Source: an uncultured Clostridia bacterium
GTDB lineage: Bacteria; Bacillota; Clostridia; TANB77; CAG-508
Direction: 5' to 3'
DNA: 64,000 nt
Assembly: GCA_948896235.1 (NCBI GenBank)
Contig: CAQUUC010000006.1
Location: 13,523 to 77,522, forward strand
A program made the position numbers and the translations under genes. The notes below the pieces were generated by a model. The model was not told the DNA's origin, ran no database searches, and was given only the letters and a program-made list of their open reading frames with translations. This document shows positions 56,201-64,000 of the stretch, one piece after another (position 1 is the first letter of the stretch; every line of letters begins with the position of its first letter).

Positions 56201-58150
56201 TTATTCAAAAACTATTTGATTTGTAGAGTTCAAGTTCAATTGTTTTTGTCTATTTCCTAAAATTCCATCTAAGTAAACTTTTACCGTTATAGTGCCAATT
56301 CCGCTCACTTCTACTTCAAATGTATCATTTTTAGATTTTGTTCCTTTAAATACACTGTCCTCTCCAACTTTTACTTCAACATCTACTGTTTTTTTAGTAG
56401 TAGTTACAGTATTCCCTGTAGTTTCTGCATAACCACCTGTTAATGACTTTAAGTTTATTTTTACCTTTCCTGTTTTTAGTTGTTCTATTTTATTTACTGT
56501 AATTATTACCTCTGTTCCTTCATCAAGTGTTGAACCCGCTTCTTTATCTTGTTTTAGAACTTTCCCATCATCTTTTGTTTTATCTTCTTCATATATTACT
56601 TGTTTTACTTTTAATTTACTATCTTCTATTGCCTTTTTTGCTTCTGCTTCAGTTTTTCCAATTACATAAGGCATACTTACTTGTTCTATCCCTGTACCTG
56701 TACTTACATGTATTTTTATAGTTTCTCCAGCACTTATTTCAGTATTTTCTTTAGTTTCTTGGCTTACTACATACCCTTCTTCTACTGTCTTAGAGGTTTC
56801 TTCTATTATTTCGGCAATTAGATGTGCTTCTTCTAAAGCAGATATTGCCTCTTCCTTTTTCATTCCCACTACTTTTGGAACTTTTGTCATTTCTTGGCCT
56901 TTACTTATTACTACTTTTATTTCTGTTTTTTCTTTTACTTTATAATTTTCCATAAAGTTTGGTGTTTGACTTATTATACGTCCAGCTTCAACATCTGGGC
57001 TAAATTGTGGCTCAAGCTCTGTATATATAAGTTTTACATCCTTCATTATAGCTTTTGCTTCTTCTGTAGTCTTTCCAACTAAATTAGGAATTTGTACATC
57101 TTTTACTTGTGTAAGTTTTAATCCAAAATATGTTATTCCTATTGTTAATACAAATAATAATATGCCTCCAACTATACTTGATATTACTTTATGCTTTTTT
57201 ATAAATGATATAAACTTGTTCTCTTTTTTTCTTTTTTCTGTCTTTACTTCTTTTCCTTGCATTGTTGGTATTTTTTGTGTTGGAAAATCATTTTCTACAT
57301 CTTTTATAAATACAAAATTTCCATCTGGGTTTTTGATTGCCATATTTAAATCCCTTAACATTTCACTTGCACTTTGATAACGCAAATTTCCATCTTTTTG
57401 CATTGCTTTCATTACAATTTTATTTACAGATAAAGGAATAGTAGGATTTAATGTAATAGGCTCAATTGCTTTTTCTTGCATATGCATTAGTGCCACTGAA
57501 ACTGGTGTATCTGCCTCAAATGGTACTCTTCCTGTTAACATTTCATACATAACTATCCCTAAAGAATATAGGTCAGATTTTGCATCAGTAAATCCTCCCC
57601 TTGCATGTTCTGGTGAAAAATAATGTACAGAGCCAAGTGTTGTTCCAAAGGCTGTTATAGTAGAATTTGATACTGCTTTTGCAATTCCAAAATCTGTAAC
57701 CTTAGCCATTCCATCTTCTGTTATTATAATATTATGTGGTTTTATATCTCTATGAATGATATTATTTTTATGAGCTGTTTCTAAAGCTTGAGCTATTTGA
57801 ATTGCAACTTTTACAGTCCATTTCCATGATAGTTTTCCTTCTTCTTGTATTACTTCTTTTAAAGTTTTTCCTTGCACAAGTTCCATAACAATATAATATA
57901 AGTTTCCTTCATTTCCTACATCATATACAGCTACTATGTTTGGATTTGTTAAACTTGCTACAGCTTGCGCTTCTGAACGAAACCTTTTTATAAATTCATT
58001 ATCTGTTGTAAATTCATCTCTTAATACTTTTACTGCAACAAATCTATTAAGTATATGATCTTTCGCTTTATAAACTGTAGCCATTCCACCATTTCCAACA
58101 TTTTCTATTATTTCATATCTATTTGCAATCAATCTACCTTCTAAATTCAT
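56201..58150 (-). CDS. prkC: Ser/Thr protein kinase with PASTA domains
   Basis: 649 residues. Cytosolic Hanks-type kinase: GNGGMATVYKA, catalytic HRDIKPHNII, DFGIAKA. One membrane helix (about residues 325-345), then three PASTA domains (about 350-560, e.g. VPKVVGMKKEEAISALEEA) that bind peptidoglycan fragments, and a C-terminal beta-domain. In Bacillus it triggers spore germination; here it pairs with stp. No CGG. Confidence 0.96.
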   Translation of the reverse strand: MNLEGRLIANRYEIIENVGNGGMATVYKAKDHILNRFVAVKVLRDEFTTDNEFIKRFRSEAQAVASLTNPNIVAVYDVGNEGNLYYIVMELVQGKTLKEVIQEEGKLSWKWTVKVAIQIAQALETAHKNNIIHRDIKPHNIIITEDGMAKVTDFGIAKAVSNSTITAFGTTLGSVHYFSPEHARGGFTDAKSDLYSLGIVMYEMLTGRVPFEADTPVSVALMHMQEKAIEPITLNPTIPLSVNKIVMKAMQKDGNLRYQSASEMLRDLNMAIKNPDGNFVFIKDVENDFPTQKIPTMQGKEVKTEKRKKENKFISFIKKHKVISSIVGGILLFVLTIGITYFGLKLTQVKDVQIPNLVGKTTEEAKAIMKDVKLIYTELEPQFSPDVEAGRIISQTPNFMENYKVKEKTEIKVVISKGQEMTKVPKVVGMKKEEAISALEEAHLIAEIIEETSKTVEEGYVVSQETKENTEISAGETIKIHVSTGTGIEQVSMPYVIGKTEAEAKKAIEDSKLKVKQVIYEEDKTKDDGKVLKQDKEAGSTLDEGTEVIITVNKIEQLKTGKVKINLKSLTGGYAETTGNTVTTTKKTVDVEVKVGEDSVFKGTKSKNDTFEVEVSGIGTITVKVYLDGILGNRQKQLNLNSTNQIVFE

Positions 58151-58174
58151 AATTCTTCTCCCCTTAGAAATTTA

Positions 58175-58906
58175 TTAATCATTATAAACTACTATAACTG
58201 TAATATTATCATATCCCCCAAGCTCATTTGCTCGATTTATTAAAATATTACTAGTATTATCAACCTTTTGTAAAACAATACTATATATTTCCTCTTCGCT
58301 TAACATATTTGTTAAACCATCTGAGCACATTATAACTATATCATCTTTTAAAAATCCTTTAATAGCTAAATCCGGCTCAACATAAGGTGTACATCCGAGT
58401 GCTTTCATAAGCATATTTTTCTTAGGATGATTTTTTGCCTCTTCTTTTGTTATTGTTCCATCCTTTACTAATTCTTGTACATAGCTATGGTCTTCTGTTA
58501 ATTTTCTTATTATATTTTTCCTAATTCGATAAATTCTTGAATCTCCAATATGTCCAATAAACAACTTATTATTATATATTACCAAAACTTCTATAGTAGT
58601 ACCCATATTAGATAGTTCTTCACATTCTTTTGCTTTTTCATATACTACCATATTTGCATATTCAATTGCATTTTTTATAAGCTCAATTATTGCTTCTTTT
58701 GTATGTTCAATTTTATTAAAATTTGATTCTATGTATCCCTTAACAGATATTGTAGCAAGTTTACTTGCTATTTCTCCACCATTATATCCACCCATACCAT
58801 CTGCTAATATGTATAGTTTTAAATAAGTTTGTCCATCTGATATATAGTAAAAATCTTCGTTAATATCTCTTGCTTTTCCAACATCTGAATTTGCAAAAAC
58901 CTTCAT
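58175..58906 (-). CDS. stp: PP2C-type Ser/Thr phosphatase Stp/PrpC
   Basis: 243 residues with all PP2C metal motifs: KARDINEDFYY, LADGMGGYNGGEIAS, GHIGDSRIYRI, MCSDGLTNML and GGYDNITVIVV. Reverses PrkC phosphorylation. Its ribosome site overlaps the recoded end of rlmN; operon rlmN-stp-prkC. Confidence 0.96.
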   Translation of the reverse strand: MKVFANSDVGKARDINEDFYYISDGQTYLKLYILADGMGGYNGGEIASKLATISVKGYIESNFNKIEHTKEAIIELIKNAIEYANMVVYEKAKECEELSNMGTTIEVLVIYNNKLFIGHIGDSRIYRIRKNIIRKLTEDHSYVQELVKDGTITKEEAKNHPKKNMLMKALGCTPYVEPDLAIKGFLKDDIVIMCSDGLTNMLSEEEIYSIVLQKVDNTSNILINRANELGGYDNITVIVVYND

Positions 58907-58915
58907 TGTTCCTCC

Positions 58916-59942
58916 TTATTTTTTTAAGTTCTTTCTTCTAAGTTGTCCGGCAGGCTGCATCTATATCTGAACCTAATTCTCTTCTTACTGTTGCTACTAT
59001 TCCATTCTCATTTAAGTAATCTCTAAATTTTAAAATATTTTCATTTGTAGATTTTGTAAATTTCCCATTTTCTATTTTGTTAATTGGTATAAGGTTCACA
59101 TGACATATCATTCCCTTTAACAATTTAACTAATTTTTTTGCATCCTCTATTGATTCATTATTATCTTTTGCTAACGCATATTCAAAAGAAATTCTTTTAT
59201 TTGTTTTTTCTATATAATACTTACACGCTTTCATTAATTCTTCTATGTTGTATGCATTATTTACAGGCATCATTTTACTTCTTAGTTCATCCGTTGTAGC
59301 ATGAAGCGATATGGACAATGTACACTGCATATCTGCATTTGCAAAATCATAAATTCTAGGAACTATTCCACTTGTAGAAATGCTTATATGACGTGCTCCT
59401 ATGTTTAGACCTTTTGGATTATTTATTATTCTAACTGCATTTAATACATTGTCATAATTATCAAAAGGTTCCCCTATTCCCATAAATACTATATTTGATA
59501 TTTTAATTCCAGTATCTCTTTCGACTGCAAGGATTTGTTCTACAATTTCACCAGAAGTTAAACTTCTTACAAATTGTATCCCCGTAGATGCACAAAACTT
59601 ACATCCCATTTTACATCCAATTTGTGAAGATACACATATAGTATATCCATGATGATAACTCATTAATACTGTTTCAATAGCATTTCCATCTAATACATCA
59701 AATAAATACTTTTTTGTGCCATCACTTGATTCCTGTTTTTTTAATATATTATATGTACATATTGTAAATTCTTGTTTTAGTTTATTACGTAACTCTAATG
59801 ATATATTGCTCATTTCATCAAAGGATGTAACATTTGCCACATATAACCATTTAAATACTTGTTCTGCTCTATATGGTTTTTCACCTAAGGATATAAATTC
59901 TTTTTTTAACTCTTCTAGGTTATAATCTTTTATATTTTTCAT
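58916..59942 (-). CDS. rlmN: 23S rRNA/tRNA m2A methyltransferase RlmN (one +1 shift at CGG)
   Basis: Radical SAM enzyme methylating A2503 of 23S rRNA and A37 of tRNAs. 341 residues with a +1 shift at 58947-58949. CKFCAST is the CxxxCxxC cluster region (SQIGCKMGCKFCAST), plus GMGEPFDN and ARHISISTSG. The first frame ends DIDAACRTT; shifting gives DIDAACGQLRRKNLKK, the universal RlmN C-terminus (AACGQL), including the catalytic Cys region. Stop at 58916-58918 sits within the stp ribosome site, the natural operon junction. Confidence 0.95.
58947..58949 (-). other. +1 recoding site, TGC CGG ACA
   Basis: CGG at codon 332 of rlmN; skipping the C gives TGC GGA CAA CTT AGA (CGQLR), the conserved RlmN end. 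Only about ten codons of the protein depend on it. Confidence 0.95.
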
Positions 59943-60035
59943 GGTTCTTCTTTCTTTAATATATATTTTTCCTTATTAACTTATATCATAAAGAGAACTT
60001 TTTTTCAATAGATATGTTTTAATTCCTTAATTATA

Positions 60036-60076
60036 AAAAAATGTTGAAGAAAATATATTCTCCAACATCTTATTTT
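60036..60076 (-). terminator. Terminator of the pilin-like gene at 60088
   Basis: AAGATGTTGGAG and CTTCAACATTTTT arms on the minus strand. Confidence 0.8.
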
Positions 60077-60087
60077 TATTTCATATT

Positions 60088-61846
60088 TCAATCAACTAAT
60101 TGTATTTCGTAAATACCAAAATTTCTTTGGAAAGAAAATTTAAGTTTTACAGTATCTTGTGGAATAGTAAAAGTAGCATCAAGTGAATTTGGATAATACC
60201 CTCCAACAAATTCCTCTTCTTTTCCATCTTTTGATACAAAATAACAATGTCCAAAGCAATAACTTCCACTTATACTTTTTAATATAATTCTAAACTTCTT
60301 TTCAATTACTGATTGATCAATATATATATATCTAATATTACCGATCATTTACATTTCCAAAAATTGCTGTTGTCTCATCTCCATCAAATGCTTCAATAGT
60401 AAGCGCATCTGAAGGTGAGTCAATAATTTTATTAGATTCTGATAATATAATACCATTTTTTACGCTCTTCGCTCTTATTCCATCTAAAGTATCTACTTTA
60501 AAGGTTCCTGTATATATACTCCAAGTTGCTCCATTGTCTATACTATAATAGTTTTCTAATCCCTCTTCTTTATCAAATGTTATAGATATATTTTTATTCA
60601 TACTTACACCTGTTGATTTTAAAATTGGATATCCATTAGATTCTATAAGTGGTTCCATTGTTACTAGTTGTATTTCATATATCCCCGTGTTTTTTTGAAC
60701 ACCAAACATGATTTTTACAGTATTTTCAGGAATTTCAACCATAGAATTAAATTCTCCACTAGTTATGTGTCCAAAACTAACTATATTACCATTTTCTAAA
60801 ACAAATGCTCCGTCTGCAACACACCAACTTGGATTCCAACTTTTCATAATAACCTTAATGTTTCTACCAATTACTGATGGTTCTACCAAAAGATATCGAT
60901 TATAATAGTCATCTCCTGTTGCCCCATCGTATGTTGTTTCATCTCCATCATATGCCAATACACCTAGTGCATCTTCTGGAATTGAAACTTCTATACTTGC
61001 TTCAGATACAATATTACCATTTTTAACAGATTTAGCTTTGATTGTTGTAGATTGCATTGTGTTAAATGGTCCTGTGTATTTTATCCAAGTATTTCCATCA
61101 TTTATACTATAGAAATTTTCTAATCCTTCTTTGGTTTCATCATATGTTATAGTAGTAAGTCCATTATTTACTATACCTTTTGATGTTAATATCGGATATC
61201 CATAATTTGATTCTATTATTGGCTTTGCTACTATTTCTTTTACATTTGCTATTTCTATGCTGGCTACTGATTTTGCTCCATTACTTCCTATTGCTAAAAA
61301 TCTATATGTTTTATTTTCTCTTACTTTATATTCAAATTCTGTTTCTGTAGTTATAGTACCGTCTGGCTTTGTTATAGATATTATCGTTCCAATTTCTGTT
61401 GTTACTTTTACTTTTATTGTTACTTCTTCTACTATCTCTTCTGTATTTTTAGTAAGTTGTATCTCTGGCTTTATTATATTACTTTTTTCTCCTATTGTAA
61501 CTATATAATTTTCATCTACTGTAAAATTATAATCTTTATATTCTCCTTCTGCTGGTGTTCCAACAGAAATCATTGTTGCTCCTATTTTTTCTAATTCCCA
61601 TAAATCTTCTCTTGATATTTCTTCTCCACTTGCTATCTTTTTACTTTGTATATTTGCAATCTCTATTTCTAATTCTTCTTTTAGTTGAGACTTTGTATAT
61701 TCTTCTCCTGCTTGCTTTGTTGTATTAAATAGTCCATTATCTCCTACGAATACATTTATTGTTACTCCTACAAGTATTAATAGAATTATTATTGTAATTA
61801 TTAAGGCAATCAATGTAATACCCTTTTGTTTTTTACTTTTGTACAT
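60088..61846 (-). CDS. Pilin-like secreted repeat protein (one +1 shift at CGG)
   Basis: 585 residues with a +1 shift at 60341-60343. N-terminus KQKGITLIALIITIIIL is a prepilin-type leader with Ala at mature position 5, like the protein at 34452. Downstream are Ig-like segments and two copies of a roughly 200-residue module, each ending with a GDETT ... GIYEIQLV domain. The second copy spans the CGG: FGNVNDGNIRYIYIDQSVI after shifting aligns with the first copy (YDGATGDDYYNRYLLVEPSVI), which is independent evidence for continuity. Probable surface protein; processed by the A24 peptidase by inference. Confidence 0.85.
60341..60343 (-). other. +1 recoding site, GAT CGG TAA
   Basis: CGG at codon 502 of the pilin-like gene, followed directly by TAA. 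The internal repeat of the same protein shows the sequence should continue. Confidence 0.9.
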
Positions 61847-62004
61847 TTAATTATTCCTCCTTAGTTTTATTATTATCTTTGCATTTCTTTTTATACCTTT
61901 TTACTGTCTATAGTTTATATTAACCAATATTATATTGTCAATGTTTTTCTTTTCATTATAAGAATTTTTGTTATACTATTATTAACAATCTTTTACTAGA
62001 ATAT

Positions 62005-62030
62005 AAAAAGGCGGTCATACGACCGCCAGT
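62005..62030 (-). terminator. Terminator of ddh
   Basis: GGCGGTC, GTAT, GACCGCC then TTTTT on the minus strand. Confidence 0.85.
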
Positions 62031-62037
62031 CTCTTTC

Positions 62038-63027
62038 TTACAACATCTTAAGCCTTTCCTCGTGCGTTTTTAGGCTGAGCATCGCCGGAGCCACATCGAA
62101 CACCGTCTTTGCACCATATAAGCCCATCTGGTTCATACGATAAGCAGCTCTCGCATATGCAACAAGGACAGATCCAGTAAACTCAGGATTAGAAGCAAGC
62201 TTTAAAGAATATTCCACCACCTGATTGTTTCCTTCTCCTGTCACGCCACAGCCAATCACACTTCCGCCATGAGGCATTCCGCTGTGTTTTGCCTTCATCT
62301 CCTCATCAGTAATGAAGTAAACAGTGGTATCATACTCATCGAAATAGTTAGGCATTGTTACTATTTTCCTTTCTATCTCGGCTGTATCAGCCCCCTCTTC
62401 CGCTACGACATAACATACTCTCGTATGCTTCTGTCTTACGGACAGAACTGGATTTTCTCCGTTTCTTACCTGATTCATTGCTTCTTCAACAGGCATTGTG
62501 TACTGCCTTGCATCCTTCACGCCTTCAAGTCTTCTTATCGCATCAGAATGCCCCTGGCTTACACCCGGTCCCCAGAAGGTATACAACTTTGCTTCCGGCA
62601 AAATAGCATCAATCTCAAGCCTGTTCTTTGAAAACATTCCCGGATCCCAGCCAGTAGAGATGATCGCTGTATTGCCTGCTCCTAACGCCATCTTGTTAAC
62701 AGCTGCAAAATACTCAGGAATCTTCGCATGAGTATCAAAGCTGTCGACGGTGTTATACCTCCCTGCAAAAGTAGGGCCTTGTTCAGGCAAGTCTGTCGCA
62801 GAACCTCCGCATAGAATCAGAACATCGATCTTTTTCTGGCACTCTTCGCTTAACAGGCCGCAAATATTGTAAACAGCTACACCTGTAATCGACTCTACCT
62901 CAGCCGGATCTCTCCTCGTGTAGATGCCTACCAGCTCCATGTCCGGATTTCTTGTGATTGCTCTTTCGACACCTCTTCCAAGGTTACCGTAACCGCAAAT
63001 TGCCACATTGATTTTTTTGTTGTCCAT
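62038..63027 (-). CDS. ddh: meso-Diaminopimelate D-dehydrogenase
   Basis: NADP-dependent one-step route to meso-DAP for peptidoglycan and lysine. 329 residues with NAD-binding ICGYGNLGRGVERAI, the LCGGSATDLPEQGP substrate region, STGWDPGMFS and GPGVSQGHSDAIRR. Codon use is far richer in G and C than the core (CCG, GCG, CTC, CGT), so it was probably acquired recently. No in-frame CGG; every CGG here spans codons. Own terminator. Confidence 0.95.
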   Translation of the reverse strand: MDNKKINVAICGYGNLGRGVERAITRNPDMELVGIYTRRDPAEVESITGVAVYNICGLLSEECQKKIDVLILCGGSATDLPEQGPTFAGRYNTVDSFDTHAKIPEYFAAVNKMALGAGNTAIISTGWDPGMFSKNRLEIDAILPEAKLYTFWGPGVSQGHSDAIRRLEGVKDARQYTMPVEEAMNQVRNGENPVLSVRQKHTRVCYVVAEEGADTAEIERKIVTMPNYFDEYDTTVYFITDEEMKAKHSGMPHGGSVIGCGVTGEGNNQVVEYSLKLASNPEFTGSVLVAYARAAYRMNQMGLYGAKTVFDVAPAMLSLKTHEERLKML

Positions 63028-63130
63028 ATTCTTCTCCTTTCGGTGTATAATAACACACCCAAAACTATGTTGAAAGTTACCAGTTGTAATTTTATCACAT
63101 TATGTTAATTTTTGCAAATATTTTTTTTTG

Positions 63131-64000
63131 TTATACAAACTCTTCAAATACTAAGTTTGCAAAATCTAAGCCTTTATTAGTTAATCTAATATTATCCATA
63201 TCTACTTCTATTAGCTCTTCTTTTACTAGTTTGTCTAACTCTTTTCTAAATATATATAATGGATTTCCGAGTAAATTTATTTTTAAAATCAGATATCTTT
63301 ACTCCCTCTATTTTTCTTAAACCTAATATCATATATTCCTTTTGTTTTTCAATAGAATTTTGTTTTTCATGAATAGTTATATTAATATTCTTACGTAATT
63401 TATATGTGTTTATATACTCATCTATGTCTTCTGTATTAGAATATCTAACCCCATCTACATAGGAATGTGCCGCAAGTCCTATACCAATATATTCTTCTTG
63501 TCTCCAACAATTTAAATTATGCTTCGATTCATATCCATATTTTGCATAGTTTGATATTTCGTAATGATTATATCCACTTTGTTCTAGCTTTTCTTTTACT
63601 TTCCAGTACATATCTCTTTCAAGTTCATCATCTAATAAATTAAGTTCTTTATTTTTTACTAAATCACATAATTTTGTTCCTTCTTCTAATATAAGCGAAT
63701 ATACAGATATATGTTCTGGCTTTAAGTTTATTACTTTTTGTACACTATCCTCTAATACCTTTATTGTTTGGTTTGGAAGTGCTAACATTAAGTCTACATT
63801 TATATTTTTAAAACCTACTTCTCTTGCTAAATTATATGTATCTATAAACTGCTCATATGTATGAATTCTTCCGATTTGTTTTAATAAACTATTATCTGTA
63901 CTTTGTAAGCCTATACTAAGTCTATTAATCCCGCTTCTTCTATAAACTTGTAGTTTTTCTTTTGTTACAGTTCCAGGATTTACCTCAATTGTTATTTCTG
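63131..64000 (-). CDS. hemW: HemW-like radical SAM protein (5' end beyond window; one +1 shift at CGG)
   Basis: Heme chaperone/coproporphyrinogen oxidase-like protein, cut by the right edge so the CxxxCxxC cluster is not seen. Visible: EVNPGTVTKEKLQVYRRSG, INRLSIGLQSTD, LMLALPNQT, EHISVYSLILEEGT and the HemW C-terminal domain. A +1 shift at 63267-63269 changes KFT to KFTGNPLYIFRKEL and continues to LTNKGLDFANLVFEEF and a stop at 63131, the expected winged-helix end. Unshifted, the protein ends early in a nonsense tail. Confidence 0.92.
63267..63269 (-). other. +1 recoding site, ACT CGG AAA
   Basis: CGG in the C-terminal part of hemW; skipping the C gives ACT GGA AAT CCA and the LTxKGLDFAN motif about 30 residues later. 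Confidence 0.92.

Noticed and set aside
7706..63269. Calling the 13 split genes pseudogenes
   Set aside because: All breaks have the same form, motifs on both sides are intact, no other stops or gaps are present, and several are essential or near-essential functions.
7706..63269. CGG reassigned to a single different amino acid
   Set aside because: A plain reassignment would not change frame; here the conserved protein continues only in the +1 frame.
7706..63269. Classic RF2-type or slippery-heptamer programmed frameshifts
   Set aside because: No common P-site codon, upstream Shine-Dalgarno or downstream structure is shared; stops follow only some sites.
1..64000. CRISPR array, prophage, IS element or tRNA genes
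   Set aside because: No spaced repeats, transposase, integrase or structural phage gene was seen, and no tRNA cloverleaf could be recognised; the only RNA gene seen is tmRNA. The tRNA complement therefore cannot be tested here.

Overview
The window looks like a chromosomal segment of a very AT-rich, Gram-positive, spore-forming Clostridia-type bacterium. Evidence: a T-box leader before pheST, a SleB cortex-lytic enzyme, a 24-residue SpoVM next to ribosomal protein L28, PrkC/Stp signalling genes with PASTA repeats, Asp23/AmaP envelope genes, DAP-type peptidoglycan genes and low-GC Firmicutes gene orders (rlmN-stp-prkC-rsgA-rpe; pepP/efp; nusB-xseA-xseB). I suspect an uncultivated gut lineage, but that is inference. 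There is no prophage, IS element or CRISPR array, and the only RNA gene seen is tmRNA.

Layout: 1-5.5 kb pheST with its T-box, and typA; 5.6-8.5 kb plsC, cmk, an Asp23-domain ATPase and divergent thiN; 8.8-11.7 kb two glycosyltransferases; 11.9-16.6 kb pnp, rpsO, glutamine synthetase; 16.8-18.1 kb two foreign-looking paralogues and tmRNA; 18.3-24.9 kb GtrA, an M23 endopeptidase, efp, pepP, a prepilin peptidase, YqeG, an MFS transporter; 25-33 kb sleB, fhs, xseAB, nusB, Asp23/AmaP, tsf-rpsB; 33-36.8 kb a pilin-like adhesin and a GH18 enzyme; 37-41 kb nfeD-SPFH, a phosphoesterase, tsaD, an M50 protease; 41.8-47 kb lysS, recN, tlyA; 48.6-56 kb acyl-CoA ligase, rubrerythrin, rpmB/spoVM, nth, a bactofilin-like membrane protein, rpe-rsgA; 56-64 kb prkC-stp-rlmN, a second pilin-like protein, ddh and hemW.

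The main result is a decoding anomaly. Thirteen apparently native genes are broken at 15 places, always in the same way. An in-frame CGG codon appears, and the conserved protein continues only if one base is skipped so that the next codon is GGN (Gly). Two of the 15 (amaP and the M50 protease) are less certain. In all the native genes I read I found no CGG used as an ordinary in-frame triplet: every in-frame CGG is one of these sites. The affected proteins are conserved housekeeping types (RsgA, RlmN, Nth, HemW, ThiN, PepP, NfeD and others) with intact motifs on both sides; two genes carry two sites each. In RsgA and the Asp23-ATPase the skipped base restores a P-loop glycine. The simplest biological reading is that CGGN is decoded as Gly with a +1 shift (a four-base codon, or a shift at an unassigned CGG). 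The main alternative is a systematic C insertion before GG in the assembly, which the consistent Gly phase argues against but does not exclude.

Seven genes do carry CGG as an ordinary in-frame codon. Six are small or odd single-gene units with their own promoter and terminator and a codon use unlike the neighbours; one is a SleB-like hydrolase. They look recently acquired, and under the +1 rule each would be truncated, so the recoding could act as a barrier to foreign genes.
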